Source of the DNA: Chryseobacterium indologenes
GTDB lineage: Bacteria > Bacteroidota > Bacteroidia > Flavobacteriales > Weeksellaceae
Direction of reading: 5' to 3'
Length of the DNA: 64,000 nt
Assembly (NCBI RefSeq): GCF_018362995.1
Contig: NZ_CP074372.1
Span: forward strand, 4,030,001-4,094,000
Made by a program: the position numbers and the translations under genes. The notes beneath the pieces were generated by a model. The model made no database searches. It was not told the DNA's origin and worked only from the letters and a program-made list of their open reading frames with translations. How positions within the stretch are numbered: the stretch's first letter is position 1; each line of letters starts with the position of its first letter. Below are positions 1 through 7,027 of the stretch, piece after piece.

Positions 1-243
1 GTAGATTTTAACGTTAAACTTAATTCAACTTACACAAAAGACGTAAGTGACGAATTCGGTATCAATGCAGGAGTTTCCGGAGGATGGGGACCTGTAAAAT
101 TCAAAGTGGATGTATCGTATAAAAGAACTTCCAGCACAGGAATCAAAGTGGAAAAAGAATATTCTTTGGGCGTAAAAGTACGTGCAACCAATGACGAAAT
201 GCCTGCAGGACTTGAAAAGGTACTTGGACTTCTTTCACAATAA
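1..243 (+). CDS. DUF2589 domain protein, C-terminal 80 residues
   Basis: The open frame enters from the left edge and ends at a TAA at 241-243, so only the last 80 residues are visible. They form alternating beta-rich segments and finish with VRATNDEMPAGLEKVLGLLS; the DEMPAGLEKVL ending is the recognisable C-terminus of the DUF2589 family. The role of that family is not established. The gene is followed after 15 bases by an unknown gene on the same strand and then by a subtilase gene, so it is probably the upstream part of the same operon. Family assignment is by recognition of the C-terminal motif only. Confidence 0.75.
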   Translation, partial: VDFNVKLNSTYTKDVSDEFGINAGVSGGWGPVKFKVDVSYKRTSSTGIKVEKEYSLGVKVRATNDEMPAGLEKVLGLLSQ

Positions 244-258
244 TCTATTTTACGAAAA

Positions 259-957
259 ATGATAAAATTATCAGACTACCTGGATTATCTCAACAACGAG
301 ATAATTCAGGCTCGTAAAAAAGCAGACGAAAATGCAGTTCTTATTGCAAAAGAATATGCCCGTCATGAATACCTTAAATATTTTAAGGTTCCGAGATATG
401 CGCTGCCCAGTGTGAAGATGGATATTCCGATCAAGATTACAGATATAGATTCTGCTCCTAAATATAATTTTAAACTGAACCAGGATCAGTTTGTTATAGA
501 AATGAATGAGAGAATCCTTCTGGTGAACAAAGAGAAAAGAATGAATATCCCCGAAATCACGAAAAGACAGCTCCAGACCGAAGAGTTTAAAACACTGTTC
601 AGTAAACTGGAAAAAAATGATCAGAAATTCGGAAAACTTCCTGCCAATGAAGTACTGAAACTGGATCTTAGAAATAAAATAAAAATTCTTAATTCCGGGA
701 TATTCAGACCTCAGGATGGGACTACAGAAGAAGAAACGGATGAGCTGAAAGAGATCTTTTCAAAGGTTTTACTGAATAAATACACCCTGGTGAATGCAAA
801 GCTGAACAACATTTACATAGATCCCAATACCAGCGCAGCGGAAGATAAAGACAAGCTGTTCATCAATCTTCACGTAGAAATGGAGGAAGAAGGAATCAGG
901 ATTGTATCCTATAAAGATAAAGACGGTAATGAAATAGAACAGATAACTTTTGAGTAA
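259..957 (+). CDS. Unknown protein in DUF2589-subtilase unit
   Basis: A 232-residue soluble protein with no signal peptide or membrane segment. The N-terminal 30 residues are helical and charged; residues about 45-70 (VPRYALPSVKMDIPIKITDI) are a Pro/hydrophobic beta stretch that loosely recalls DUF2589 strands; the C-terminal third is acidic. No catalytic motif was seen. It starts 15 bases after the DUF2589 gene, and its stop shares one base with the next start (TAATG), which indicates translational coupling. I infer a structural or adaptor partner of the DUF2589 protein, but no function can be assigned. Confidence 0.7.
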   Translation: MIKLSDYLDYLNNEIIQARKKADENAVLIAKEYARHEYLKYFKVPRYALPSVKMDIPIKITDIDSAPKYNFKLNQDQFVIEMNERILLVNKEKRMNIPEITKRQLQTEEFKTLFSKLEKNDQKFGKLPANEVLKLDLRNKIKILNSGIFRPQDGTTEEETDELKEIFSKVLLNKYTLVNAKLNNIYIDPNTSAAEDKDKLFINLHVEMEEEGIRIVSYKDKDGNEIEQITFE

Positions 958-1535
958 TGCAGGAACTTATTCACTTTACGGTACAGAAAATTAAAGAACT
1001 TCTGGAGCATTTCAATGATGTTCAGGCTCTTTATCTGTCAAAATCATTCGACTTTGATGCCCGGCTGGATGTATTTCTCAATGAAGTTCTGGAATATTTC
1101 CGTACCAAAGGAAACACCAGCCACGAATCTGAAGTGTTGAAGATTATGAATATGATTTCCACGGTGAAAAGAGGTTTTAACCCTATTAAAATGGAAAAAA
1201 TAATGACAGGAAGACGAGAGCTTCTCGGAGGATTTTCATTCAATGGAATGGAAAGCATGTATGGTATTCTGATGGAAATCTACGCAAAGGAAAATAAAAA
1301 ACTCGACGATGCGGAAGAACTTATTTCAGGAATCATTGTGTCATTATACCAAAATGGAATTTTAGATGATGAAAAGCTGAAAGACATGAATTCTATTCCT
1401 AAAATTGAACGTTTCTGGACTTCATTGGTTGAGCAGAATACAGCCATATCCGGGATTAATAAAAAACTGAGATTGACCATTATCCCGGAAGATATTTACA
1501 TCATTCTTGAAAAAGTATTTCTGAAATTAATTTAA
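957..1535 (+). CDS. Unknown helical protein in DUF2589-subtilase unit
   Basis: A 192-residue, mostly helical cytoplasmic protein without signal peptide, membrane segment or recognised motif. Its ATG overlaps the upstream TAA by one base, and it is followed 12 bases later by the subtilase gene, so it sits in the middle of a tightly packed five-gene unit. I do not recognise the family. The strict co-orientation and spacing suggest its product works with the DUF2589 protein or with the protease, possibly as a protease substrate or regulator; that is inference from position only. Confidence 0.7.
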   Translation: MQELIHFTVQKIKELLEHFNDVQALYLSKSFDFDARLDVFLNEVLEYFRTKGNTSHESEVLKIMNMISTVKRGFNPIKMEKIMTGRRELLGGFSFNGMESMYGILMEIYAKENKKLDDAEELISGIIVSLYQNGILDDEKLKDMNSIPKIERFWTSLVEQNTAISGINKKLRLTIIPEDIYIILEKVFLKLI

Positions 1536-1547
1536 AAAAAGAGCATT

Positions 1548-2810
1548 ATGGAAACCGGAAGATATATCGTTTTGCTGAAAGATCAGCAGAAGACTGCACT
1601 CAAGAAAATAGAGAAAGAGCTGGAGGTGAGCATTACTTCTTCAGAACTTCTTTCCAAAGAAAACCGTTCCTATGAAATTATTGATCAGGATAACGGAGTG
1701 CTTTACAAAAACCTGGGCATTCTTGTCGTGGACAATATGGATGAAGATCAGTTGAAAAGTGCTGTGAAAAATGAATCGAATTCTATCGTTTATTATGAAA
1801 AAGAAAGGGAATTTTTTCCAGCGGATGAACTGCAGTTGATTAATGAGCTTAAAAAACAATCTGCCGGGCTGTCAGAAAAGATTTCAGAGCTTGAAAAATA
1901 CATAACCAGCAAACCTTTGCCTCAAAAATCATTCGTTGAAATGGAATGGGGATTACAGGCGATTGGGCTGGGAAATACTCACTATACAGGAAAAGGTATT
2001 GATGTCTGCATTCTGGATACAGGACTTGAAACTTCCCATCCCGATTTTTCTTCTGAAGAAATTGAAGGGAAATCTTTCATCGATGGTGAAGACTGGAACA
2101 GAGATCCCAACGGGCATGGTACACACTGCGCAGGAGTTGCTGCAGGAAATACGAGATCTGATAACGGAAGACGTTACGGAATTGCCAGAGACTGCAATCT
2201 GAAAATTGCAAAAGTGCTCGCTGATAACGGAAGAGGTACCACCAGCTGTGTCATTGATGCAATAGACTGGGCGATTACTAAGAAATTCAGAATACTGTCT
2301 CTTTCGCTGGCATCTCCGGTGAAGCTTGATGATCAGCCTTCCGTACTCTTTGAAACTATTGGAGAAAGAGCATTGGAAAATAACTGTCTTATTATAGCAG
2401 CTGCTGGAAATGACAGCAACAGACCGCAGATTCCACAACCTGTCTCAATGCCGGGCAATTCAAAATCTATTATGGCGGTAGGAGCTATTGACGGCCAGAT
2501 GAAGATTGCCAGGTTTTCAAATGCTGGAATAAATCCGTCTACAGGAGGAAATATTAATATCTGTGCGCCCGGAGTAGATATTATCAGTGCCTATCCTAAA
2601 AACGCAAAGAACAAAAAGAACTTTTACTATACAATGAGCGGTACCAGTATGGCCGTACCACATGTTTCCGGACTTGCAGCTTTATATATGGAACAGTTTC
2701 CTGATAAATCAGCAAAAGAAATCTGGGAACTTATTGAAAATAAGGCAAGGCCTATTGAAGGCATAAAATACAGAGATATTGGAAACGGTTTAATACAGGT
2801 ATACTTATGA
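1548..2810 (+). CDS. Intracellular S8 (subtilisin) family serine protease
   Basis: A 420-residue subtilase with the complete triad: Asp157 (ILDTGLETSHPDF), His190 (DPNGHGTHCAGVAAG) and Ser367 (MSGTSMAVPHVSG), plus the oxyanion Asn288 (AAAGND). Residues 1-90 have the beta-alpha-beta pattern of an inhibitor_I9 prodomain (RYIVLLKD ... NLGILVVDNMDEDQ). A helical, charged linker covers about 95-125. There is no signal peptide and no T9SS C-terminal domain, so the enzyme is expected to act inside the cell, unlike the secreted subtilase at 50372. It is followed with a 4-base overlap by a small I9-like gene. Protease identity is certain; the substrate is unknown. Confidence 0.93.
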   Translation: METGRYIVLLKDQQKTALKKIEKELEVSITSSELLSKENRSYEIIDQDNGVLYKNLGILVVDNMDEDQLKSAVKNESNSIVYYEKEREFFPADELQLINELKKQSAGLSEKISELEKYITSKPLPQKSFVEMEWGLQAIGLGNTHYTGKGIDVCILDTGLETSHPDFSSEEIEGKSFIDGEDWNRDPNGHGTHCAGVAAGNTRSDNGRRYGIARDCNLKIAKVLADNGRGTTSCVIDAIDWAITKKFRILSLSLASPVKLDDQPSVLFETIGERALENNCLIIAAAGNDSNRPQIPQPVSMPGNSKSIMAVGAIDGQMKIARFSNAGINPSTGGNINICAPGVDIISAYPKNAKNKKNFYYTMSGTSMAVPHVSGLAALYMEQFPDKSAKEIWELIENKARPIEGIKYRDIGNGLIQVYL

Positions 2811-3010
2811 TCACTTATCTCGCAGTTTTAAAGAAAGATATAAATTTTAAAAAGCTTGAAGTTCTTCTTAAAAGTAAAGGCATAAAACTGACCTCTCACT
2901 ACAAAACCATAGGAGTTGTAAAGCTTGAAAGCCCGCAGCCGGTTTCTGAATCCGAATTTCAGGAATATTTTATATCTATAGAAGAAGAAAAAGATAATTT
3001 AACAATATAA
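2807..3010 (+). CDS. Stand-alone I9-like small protein (candidate protease inhibitor/chaperone)
   Basis: A 67-residue protein whose ATG overlaps the subtilase stop by 4 bases (ATGA), so the two are translationally coupled. It begins MITYLAVLKKDINFKKLEVLL and continues with IGVVKLESPQPVSESEFQEY, a strand-helix-strand-helix pattern matching the prodomain at the start of the upstream protease and inhibitor_I9 domains generally. I infer a trans-acting inhibitor or folding helper for the protease. No signal peptide is present, in line with an intracellular partner. The fold call rests on pattern only. Confidence 0.65.
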   Translation: MITYLAVLKKDINFKKLEVLLKSKGIKLTSHYKTIGVVKLESPQPVSESEFQEYFISIEEEKDNLTI

Positions 3011-3046
3011 TCATATCAATAAAGCTTTTCTGTCACAGAGAAGTTT

Positions 3047-3054
3047 TATTTTTG
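3047..3054 (+). promoter_or_regulatory. Promoter -7 element TATTTTTG upstream of the EEP-family gene
   Basis: TATTTTTG fits the Bacteroidetes TAnnTTTG consensus and lies 22 bases before the ATG at 3077, giving a short leader. The -33 region holds only a weak TTTTC. Confidence 0.5.
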
Positions 3055-3076
3055 TCTCTTACTGATAAAATAACAT

Positions 3077-3904
3077 ATGAATTTAAGATTTTCAATGGTG
3101 TTCCTGATGTTTTTTGTATTAGGATTTTCACAGGACCTTACCGTAATGAGTTTCAATATCAGACTGAATGTTGAATCCGATAAAGACAATGCATGGCCGA
3201 AGAGAAAACAGGACGTTGCAGATTTATTAACCTATTATCATCCTGATTATTTCGGAGTACAGGAAGCGCTTCCGGAACAGATGAAAGATATTAAAACAGG
3301 ATTAAAAAACTATGATTACATAGGAGTAGGAAGAGACGATGGTAAAGAAAAAGGAGAATTTTCAGCTATTTTTTATGATACCAACAAGCTGGAAGTAGTA
3401 AAATCAGGAACGTTCTGGTTATCTGAAACTCCGGAAAAACCTTCAAAGGGCTGGGATGCTGCACTGAACAGAATCTGTACTTATGCGGTATTTAAAGATA
3501 AAAAATCGAAGAAGGAATTCCTGGCAATGAATCTTCATTTTGATCATGTAGGAAATGTGGCAAGAGTAAAATCTTCTGAAATGATTCTGAAAAAGATCAA
3601 AGAACTGAATCCAAAGAACCTTCCGGTAGCACTGAGCGGAGATTTTAACCTGACAGATGATTCTGAACCGATTAAAATTCTTTCCCAGAATATGAAAGAC
3701 ACTTTTTATCATTCCGAAACGAAGCATTACGGGCCGGTAGGAACTTTCACAGGCTTCAATGTCAATGAAGTTCCGAAAGACAGAATTGATTATATTTTTA
3801 CACAAGGCTTTAAAATACGATCTCACAGACATATCAATGACAGAAGAGAAAATCTGTTGTATCCATCGGACCATTTTCCGGTGATCGTCAATTTGTCTCT
3901 ATAA
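3077..3904 (+). CDS. Secreted endonuclease/exonuclease/phosphatase family protein
   Basis: A 275-residue protein with a signal peptide (MNLRFSMVFLMFFVLGFSQ) followed by the endonuclease/exonuclease/phosphatase fold. Recognisable motifs are MSFNIRLN near the start, VQEALPEQ (metal-binding Glu), SGDFNLTDDSEP (Asp/Asn of the active site), DRIDYIF and the terminal SDHFPV (Asp-His pair). This family includes secreted DNases, sphingomyelinase-like enzymes and inositol phosphatases; the sequence does not decide between them. It stands alone behind its own promoter and converges with the two-component genes, three bases apart. Confidence 0.88.
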   Translation: MNLRFSMVFLMFFVLGFSQDLTVMSFNIRLNVESDKDNAWPKRKQDVADLLTYYHPDYFGVQEALPEQMKDIKTGLKNYDYIGVGRDDGKEKGEFSAIFYDTNKLEVVKSGTFWLSETPEKPSKGWDAALNRICTYAVFKDKKSKKEFLAMNLHFDHVGNVARVKSSEMILKKIKELNPKNLPVALSGDFNLTDDSEPIKILSQNMKDTFYHSETKHYGPVGTFTGFNVNEVPKDRIDYIFTQGFKIRSHRHINDRRENLLYPSDHFPVIVNLSL

Positions 3905-3907
3905 AAA

Positions 3908-4594
3908 TCAGTTGGTTGGAAAATCGACTTCAAATCCAATTCCTCTCAGGGATTGGATTTTTATTTGGGGATCGCTGTTGAAATACTTGCGGAGTCTGCT
4001 GATGAATACATCAAGACTTCTTCCGGTAAAGTAATCATTCGTTTCCCAAAGATTATCCAGAATATTATCTCTGGTAATGATCGTCCGATTATGCTTCAGA
4101 AGATATAATAAAAGCTCCTGTTCCCGTACGGTCAGCCGGTTGTTTCCGTTGGGATGCGACAATAGAAGTTTGGTGGTGTCCAGTGAAAATTCCCCGATTT
4201 TTATCTGGCTTTCCGTAGCGGCTGGAAGTGTTCTTTTTAGAATGTTTTTAATGCGTAACACGAGTTCTTCAGGGTCGCAGGGTTTGGCAATATAATCGTC
4301 AGCGCCTATTTTCAACCCGGTCAGTCGGTCTATTTTTTGATTTTTAGCCGTTAAAAACAGTAGTGGGAAATTACTTTTTTCCTTTAAAATCATTTGAGCC
4401 AGAGAAAAACCGTCGAGATTGGGCATCATCACATCAAGAATGCCCATTTGAAAAGGAAAACCAGATTGAAGTAACGGAACAATATCTTTCGGATTCTGAA
4501 ACCAGCTGACTTCAAAATCTTCCAATTCAAGATACTGTTTCAGAATCATTCCGAAATCAGGATCATCTTCTGCCAGAAGGATTTTAGTTTTCAT
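3908..4594 (-). CDS. OmpR/PhoB-family response regulator
   Basis: A 228-residue two-domain regulator. The receiver domain (about 1-115) has the acidic pair at Glu9-Asp10, the phosphoacceptor Asp54 (GILDVMMP) and the Thr/Lys switch residues (LTAKN, AKPCDPEEL). The C-terminal winged helix (about 135-226) has the trans_reg_C signatures LTVREQELLLYLL and GRSLDVFISRLRKYF ... IKSLRGIGFE-like ending. Its start lies inside the kinase gene (11-base overlap), so the pair is co-translated. Probable targets are the GLPGLI and barrel genes, each preceded by three 7-bp boxes at 11-bp spacing, the geometry used by this family. Confidence 0.95.
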   Translation of the reverse strand: MKTKILLAEDDPDFGMILKQYLELEDFEVSWFQNPKDIVPLLQSGFPFQMGILDVMMPNLDGFSLAQMILKEKSNFPLLFLTAKNQKIDRLTGLKIGADDYIAKPCDPEELVLRIKNILKRTLPAATESQIKIGEFSLDTTKLLLSHPNGNNRLTVREQELLLYLLKHNRTIITRDNILDNLWETNDYFTGRSLDVFISRLRKYFNSDPQIKIQSLRGIGFEVDFPTN

Positions 4595-5906
4595 AAGGAA
4601 TTGATATTTTAAAAGTACTTCCTGCCTGAGGTTTACTGGAAACTTCTATTTTACCTCCGTACATTGTAATGATTTTTTTAACGAAGTAAAGTCCAAGTCC
4701 CAGCCCTTTGCTGTTGTGGATGTTATTGTTCTGAATTCTGTAGAATTTTTCAAAAATATGATTCAATTCTTTTGTTTCCATGCCTTGTCCATTATCTGAA
4801 ACTTCAATTTCCAGATGTTGAGAATGGTTGCGGGTATTTATTGTAACAGCAGATGCGCCATATTTTACACTGTTTTCGCAAAGATTTTTAATGACGGTTT
4901 CTATCAGGTTTTTATCAAAAGGAAGCTTTTGTGAGATGCTATTTTCAAGGTTAAAATCAATGTTCGGGTAAGTAACCGCAAGATCCTGAATGAAAAAATC
5001 CCAATCTTCAGGTTGTATTTCAACCATTTCATCCGGCGTTTCGTCGTTATGAAGCTGAGCCATCAGGCTTTCAAGGCGGGAAATCTGGCGGTCGATAAGA
5101 GGCAGTATTTCCGAGTTCCATTCTTTTTTTAATGCTTTGGAAGCTATTTTTAAAGTAGCAATCGGAGTTTTAAACTCATGTGATATGTTATCCACAATCG
5201 TGTGGAGAACTTCTACCTGCTTCTGCTGCTGAATCAGATTTCTGATCGTGAAGATATAAAGCAAGAGAACTCCTGCAAGAAGTATAATACAGCAAATGAT
5301 CAGGAGGGTAAGCTCTTTGAAAACAATACTTTTTATATTTTTAATCTCAAAATCTGTCCGGCTTTTAACCAGGAAACTATTCTTTTTTTCAACCTTCCCA
5401 TTATCCGTATCATCTCTTTTGGTGGTTGAGGTTTCCCAGCTTCCATTACTGGCGATACGTGGATTTTTAAGCTTATCCTGTGTCTCAAAAATAACAATAG
5501 GTTCTGTAATTACTTTTGCGCTGTCTGGCAGATGGACAATTGAAAGATACCGGATTCTTGCGGAAATCTCATACCCGTCTTTCTGGTAGCGGCTGTCAAT
5601 ATAATGGATCAGTCTTTCTCTGGCAGATTTCCTGTTTTCTATAAAATAATTGAGAAAATTCCTTTTGTTGATCTCCTTATTATGATACCTGATAATGATT
5701 TCCTGAAGAGAGTCATCATTTCTTTCTTTCACCTCCTGGATGTCTTCAAGACTGTCTGTAAAATGGGTAAGCCCGTCATTCACGGATCTGTAGATATCCC
5801 TTTCTTTTACCTGATAGGTTTTATACATAAAGTAGACCTGTATTCCCAGTAAAAGCAGGAACAGAGCGGCAAAAACCGAAATCAGAATTTTACTCTTGGC
5901 TATCAT
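4584..5906 (-). CDS. Membrane sensor histidine kinase
   Basis: A 440-residue kinase. Membrane segments lie at about 7-27 and 199-220, enclosing a roughly 170-residue periplasmic sensor region without a known domain. There is no obvious HAMP domain. The HisKA helix carries His243 (NISHEFKTPIATLK), followed by HATPase motifs N (IKNLCENSVKYG), G1 (VSDNGQGM), F (FEKFYRI) and G2 (GLGLGLYFVKKI). It is the first gene of a two-gene operon with the response regulator and is transcribed away from the GLPGLI gene. The -7 element at 5912-5919 would put the transcript start almost on the ATG, so the mRNA may be leaderless. Confidence 0.95.
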   Translation of the reverse strand: MIAKSKILISVFAALFLLLLGIQVYFMYKTYQVKERDIYRSVNDGLTHFTDSLEDIQEVKERNDDSLQEIIIRYHNKEINKRNFLNYFIENRKSARERLIHYIDSRYQKDGYEISARIRYLSIVHLPDSAKVITEPIVIFETQDKLKNPRIASNGSWETSTTKRDDTDNGKVEKKNSFLVKSRTDFEIKNIKSIVFKELTLLIICCIILLAGVLLLYIFTIRNLIQQQKQVEVLHTIVDNISHEFKTPIATLKIASKALKKEWNSEILPLIDRQISRLESLMAQLHNDETPDEMVEIQPEDWDFFIQDLAVTYPNIDFNLENSISQKLPFDKNLIETVIKNLCENSVKYGASAVTINTRNHSQHLEIEVSDNGQGMETKELNHIFEKFYRIQNNNIHNSKGLGLGLYFVKKIITMYGGKIEVSSKPQAGSTFKISIPYEN

Positions 5907-5911
5907 TGAAA

Positions 5912-5919
5912 CAAAGATA
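5912..5919 (-). promoter_or_regulatory. Promoter -7 element TATCTTTG for the histidine kinase operon
   Basis: The minus strand reads TATCTTTG, an exact TAnnTTTG match, with TTTC 18 bases further upstream in the -33 position. The expected start point is at or next to the kinase ATG (5906). Confidence 0.5.
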
Positions 5920-5954
5920 AAACTTTAACATTTTACTGAAATAGTATTTTTGTC

Positions 5955-5983
5955 ATTAACCTTTTATTAACCTGATGGTTAAT
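5955..5983 (+). promoter_or_regulatory. Three 7-bp ATTAACC boxes, candidate response-regulator operator (GLPGLI promoter)
   Basis: ATTAACC at 5955, ATTAACC at 5966 and GGTTAAT (the same box inverted) at 5977 have an exact 11-bp period (7 + 4 spacing). Seven-base repeats spaced by four are the classic operator geometry of OmpR/PhoB-type regulators, and such a regulator is encoded in the divergent operon. The same box set recurs at 6925-6953. Confidence 0.6.
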
Positions 5984-6020
5984 GTGTTTTTGGTAATTTT
6001 AGAAAATTAATAACCATTTA

Positions 6021-6854
6021 ATGAAAAAGATACTCATTTTTCTGATTCTGATGCTTGGGATGCACATCAATGCGCAAACCCACCGCTTTATATATGAGCT
6101 TCAATACAGATTTGAACCTAACGGGACAAATTATGGTAAAGAAGAAATGGTGCTGGATATCAATCCTGATGAAGTGAAGTTTTATGAATCTGAATTTTTA
6201 GCAAGCGATTCCCTGAATATTCTTCACGGGGGAATTTCTTCCCAACATACCAGCCAGTCCGGACAAACCATTATCCGAAAAAGAAATTCCAATAAAAATA
6301 AAAATTTTGTTCAGATCATGATGATGCCTTATTATTATGTTTTTGAAACGGAGGATAATATCCAGTGGAAAATAGAGGCTGATACTAAAAAGATCAATAA
6401 TTATAATTTACAAAGAGCAACTGCTGTATTTGGAGGAAGAAACTGGACCGCGTGGTTTACACCGGATATCAACATTCCTGAAGGACCCTATAAATTCAGA
6501 GGATTGCCGGGATTGGTTCTGTATGTAGAAGATGACAAGAAAGATTTTATATATTCTTTCTCCCGAAATAAAAATCTGCCAAAAACATACGATACAAAAA
6601 GCTTTCTCGAAAAGCATTATTCACTGGATGCTATTGCTATTGACTTAAAGAAATGGGTAAAACTAAATCTGGAATTTTATAATGATCCGTATGCCAGAAT
6701 GAGAACCGAATTTCAGCCGGACTGGAATGTCCGCATTAATGGCCAGCAAATCAAAAGCAAAGAAGAATTTGCAGGTTTGACTAAACAAACTCAGATAGAC
6801 ATCAAAAAATATTATAATCCGATAGAACTGGATAAAGCCATTCCTTATCCATAA
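6021..6854 (+). CDS. GLPGLI family protein
   Basis: A 277-residue secreted protein with signal peptide MKKILIFLILMLGMHINAQ. It carries the family signature at about residues 130-175: TAVFGGRNWTAWFTPDIN, GPYKFRGLPGLVLYVED. GLPGLI proteins are Bacteroidetes-specific and of unproven function; they are often encoded beside an outer-membrane barrel of the TonB-receptor type, exactly as here (7028-9397). The gene is divergent from the kinase operon and is preceded by the ATTAACC box array. A paralogue lies in the peptide export locus at 59940-60779. Confidence 0.92.
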   Translation: MKKILIFLILMLGMHINAQTHRFIYELQYRFEPNGTNYGKEEMVLDINPDEVKFYESEFLASDSLNILHGGISSQHTSQSGQTIIRKRNSNKNKNFVQIMMMPYYYVFETEDNIQWKIEADTKKINNYNLQRATAVFGGRNWTAWFTPDINIPEGPYKFRGLPGLVLYVEDDKKDFIYSFSRNKNLPKTYDTKSFLEKHYSLDAIAIDLKKWVKLNLEFYNDPYARMRTEFQPDWNVRINGQQIKSKEEFAGLTKQTQIDIKKYYNPIELDKAIPYP

Positions 6855-6924
6855 AAAAATATACTCTATTGATTTTGAAACCTGAATTTTACGAATTCAG
6901 GTTTTGTTATTGTAAAGAAAAGAC

Positions 6925-6953
6925 ATTAACCTATCATTAACCCATCGTTAACC
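6925..6953 (+). promoter_or_regulatory. Three 7-bp ATTAACC boxes, candidate response-regulator operator (barrel promoter)
   Basis: ATTAACC at 6925, ATTAACC at 6936 and GTTAACC at 6947 repeat with an exact 11-bp period. They end 22 bases before a degenerate -7 element (GAATTTTG, 6975-6982), so they would occupy the -33 region, a good place for activation. This is the same box set as at 5955-5983. Confidence 0.6.
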
Positions 6954-7027
6954 GAAATTCTCCCTTTCAATACAGAATTTTGTAGGCATAAAACATAACA
7001 GTGTTTTGTTAGAATAAAAAAATAGCC

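Noticed and set aside
1953-2438. 161-codon open frame on the minus strand
   Set aside because: It is antisense to the subtilase catalytic domain; the composition (Cys/Ser-rich) is that of a shadow frame.
5955-6953. Short regular repeats as a CRISPR-like array
   Set aside because: The units are 7 bp at 11-bp spacing, only three per site, and lie in promoters; this is operator geometry.
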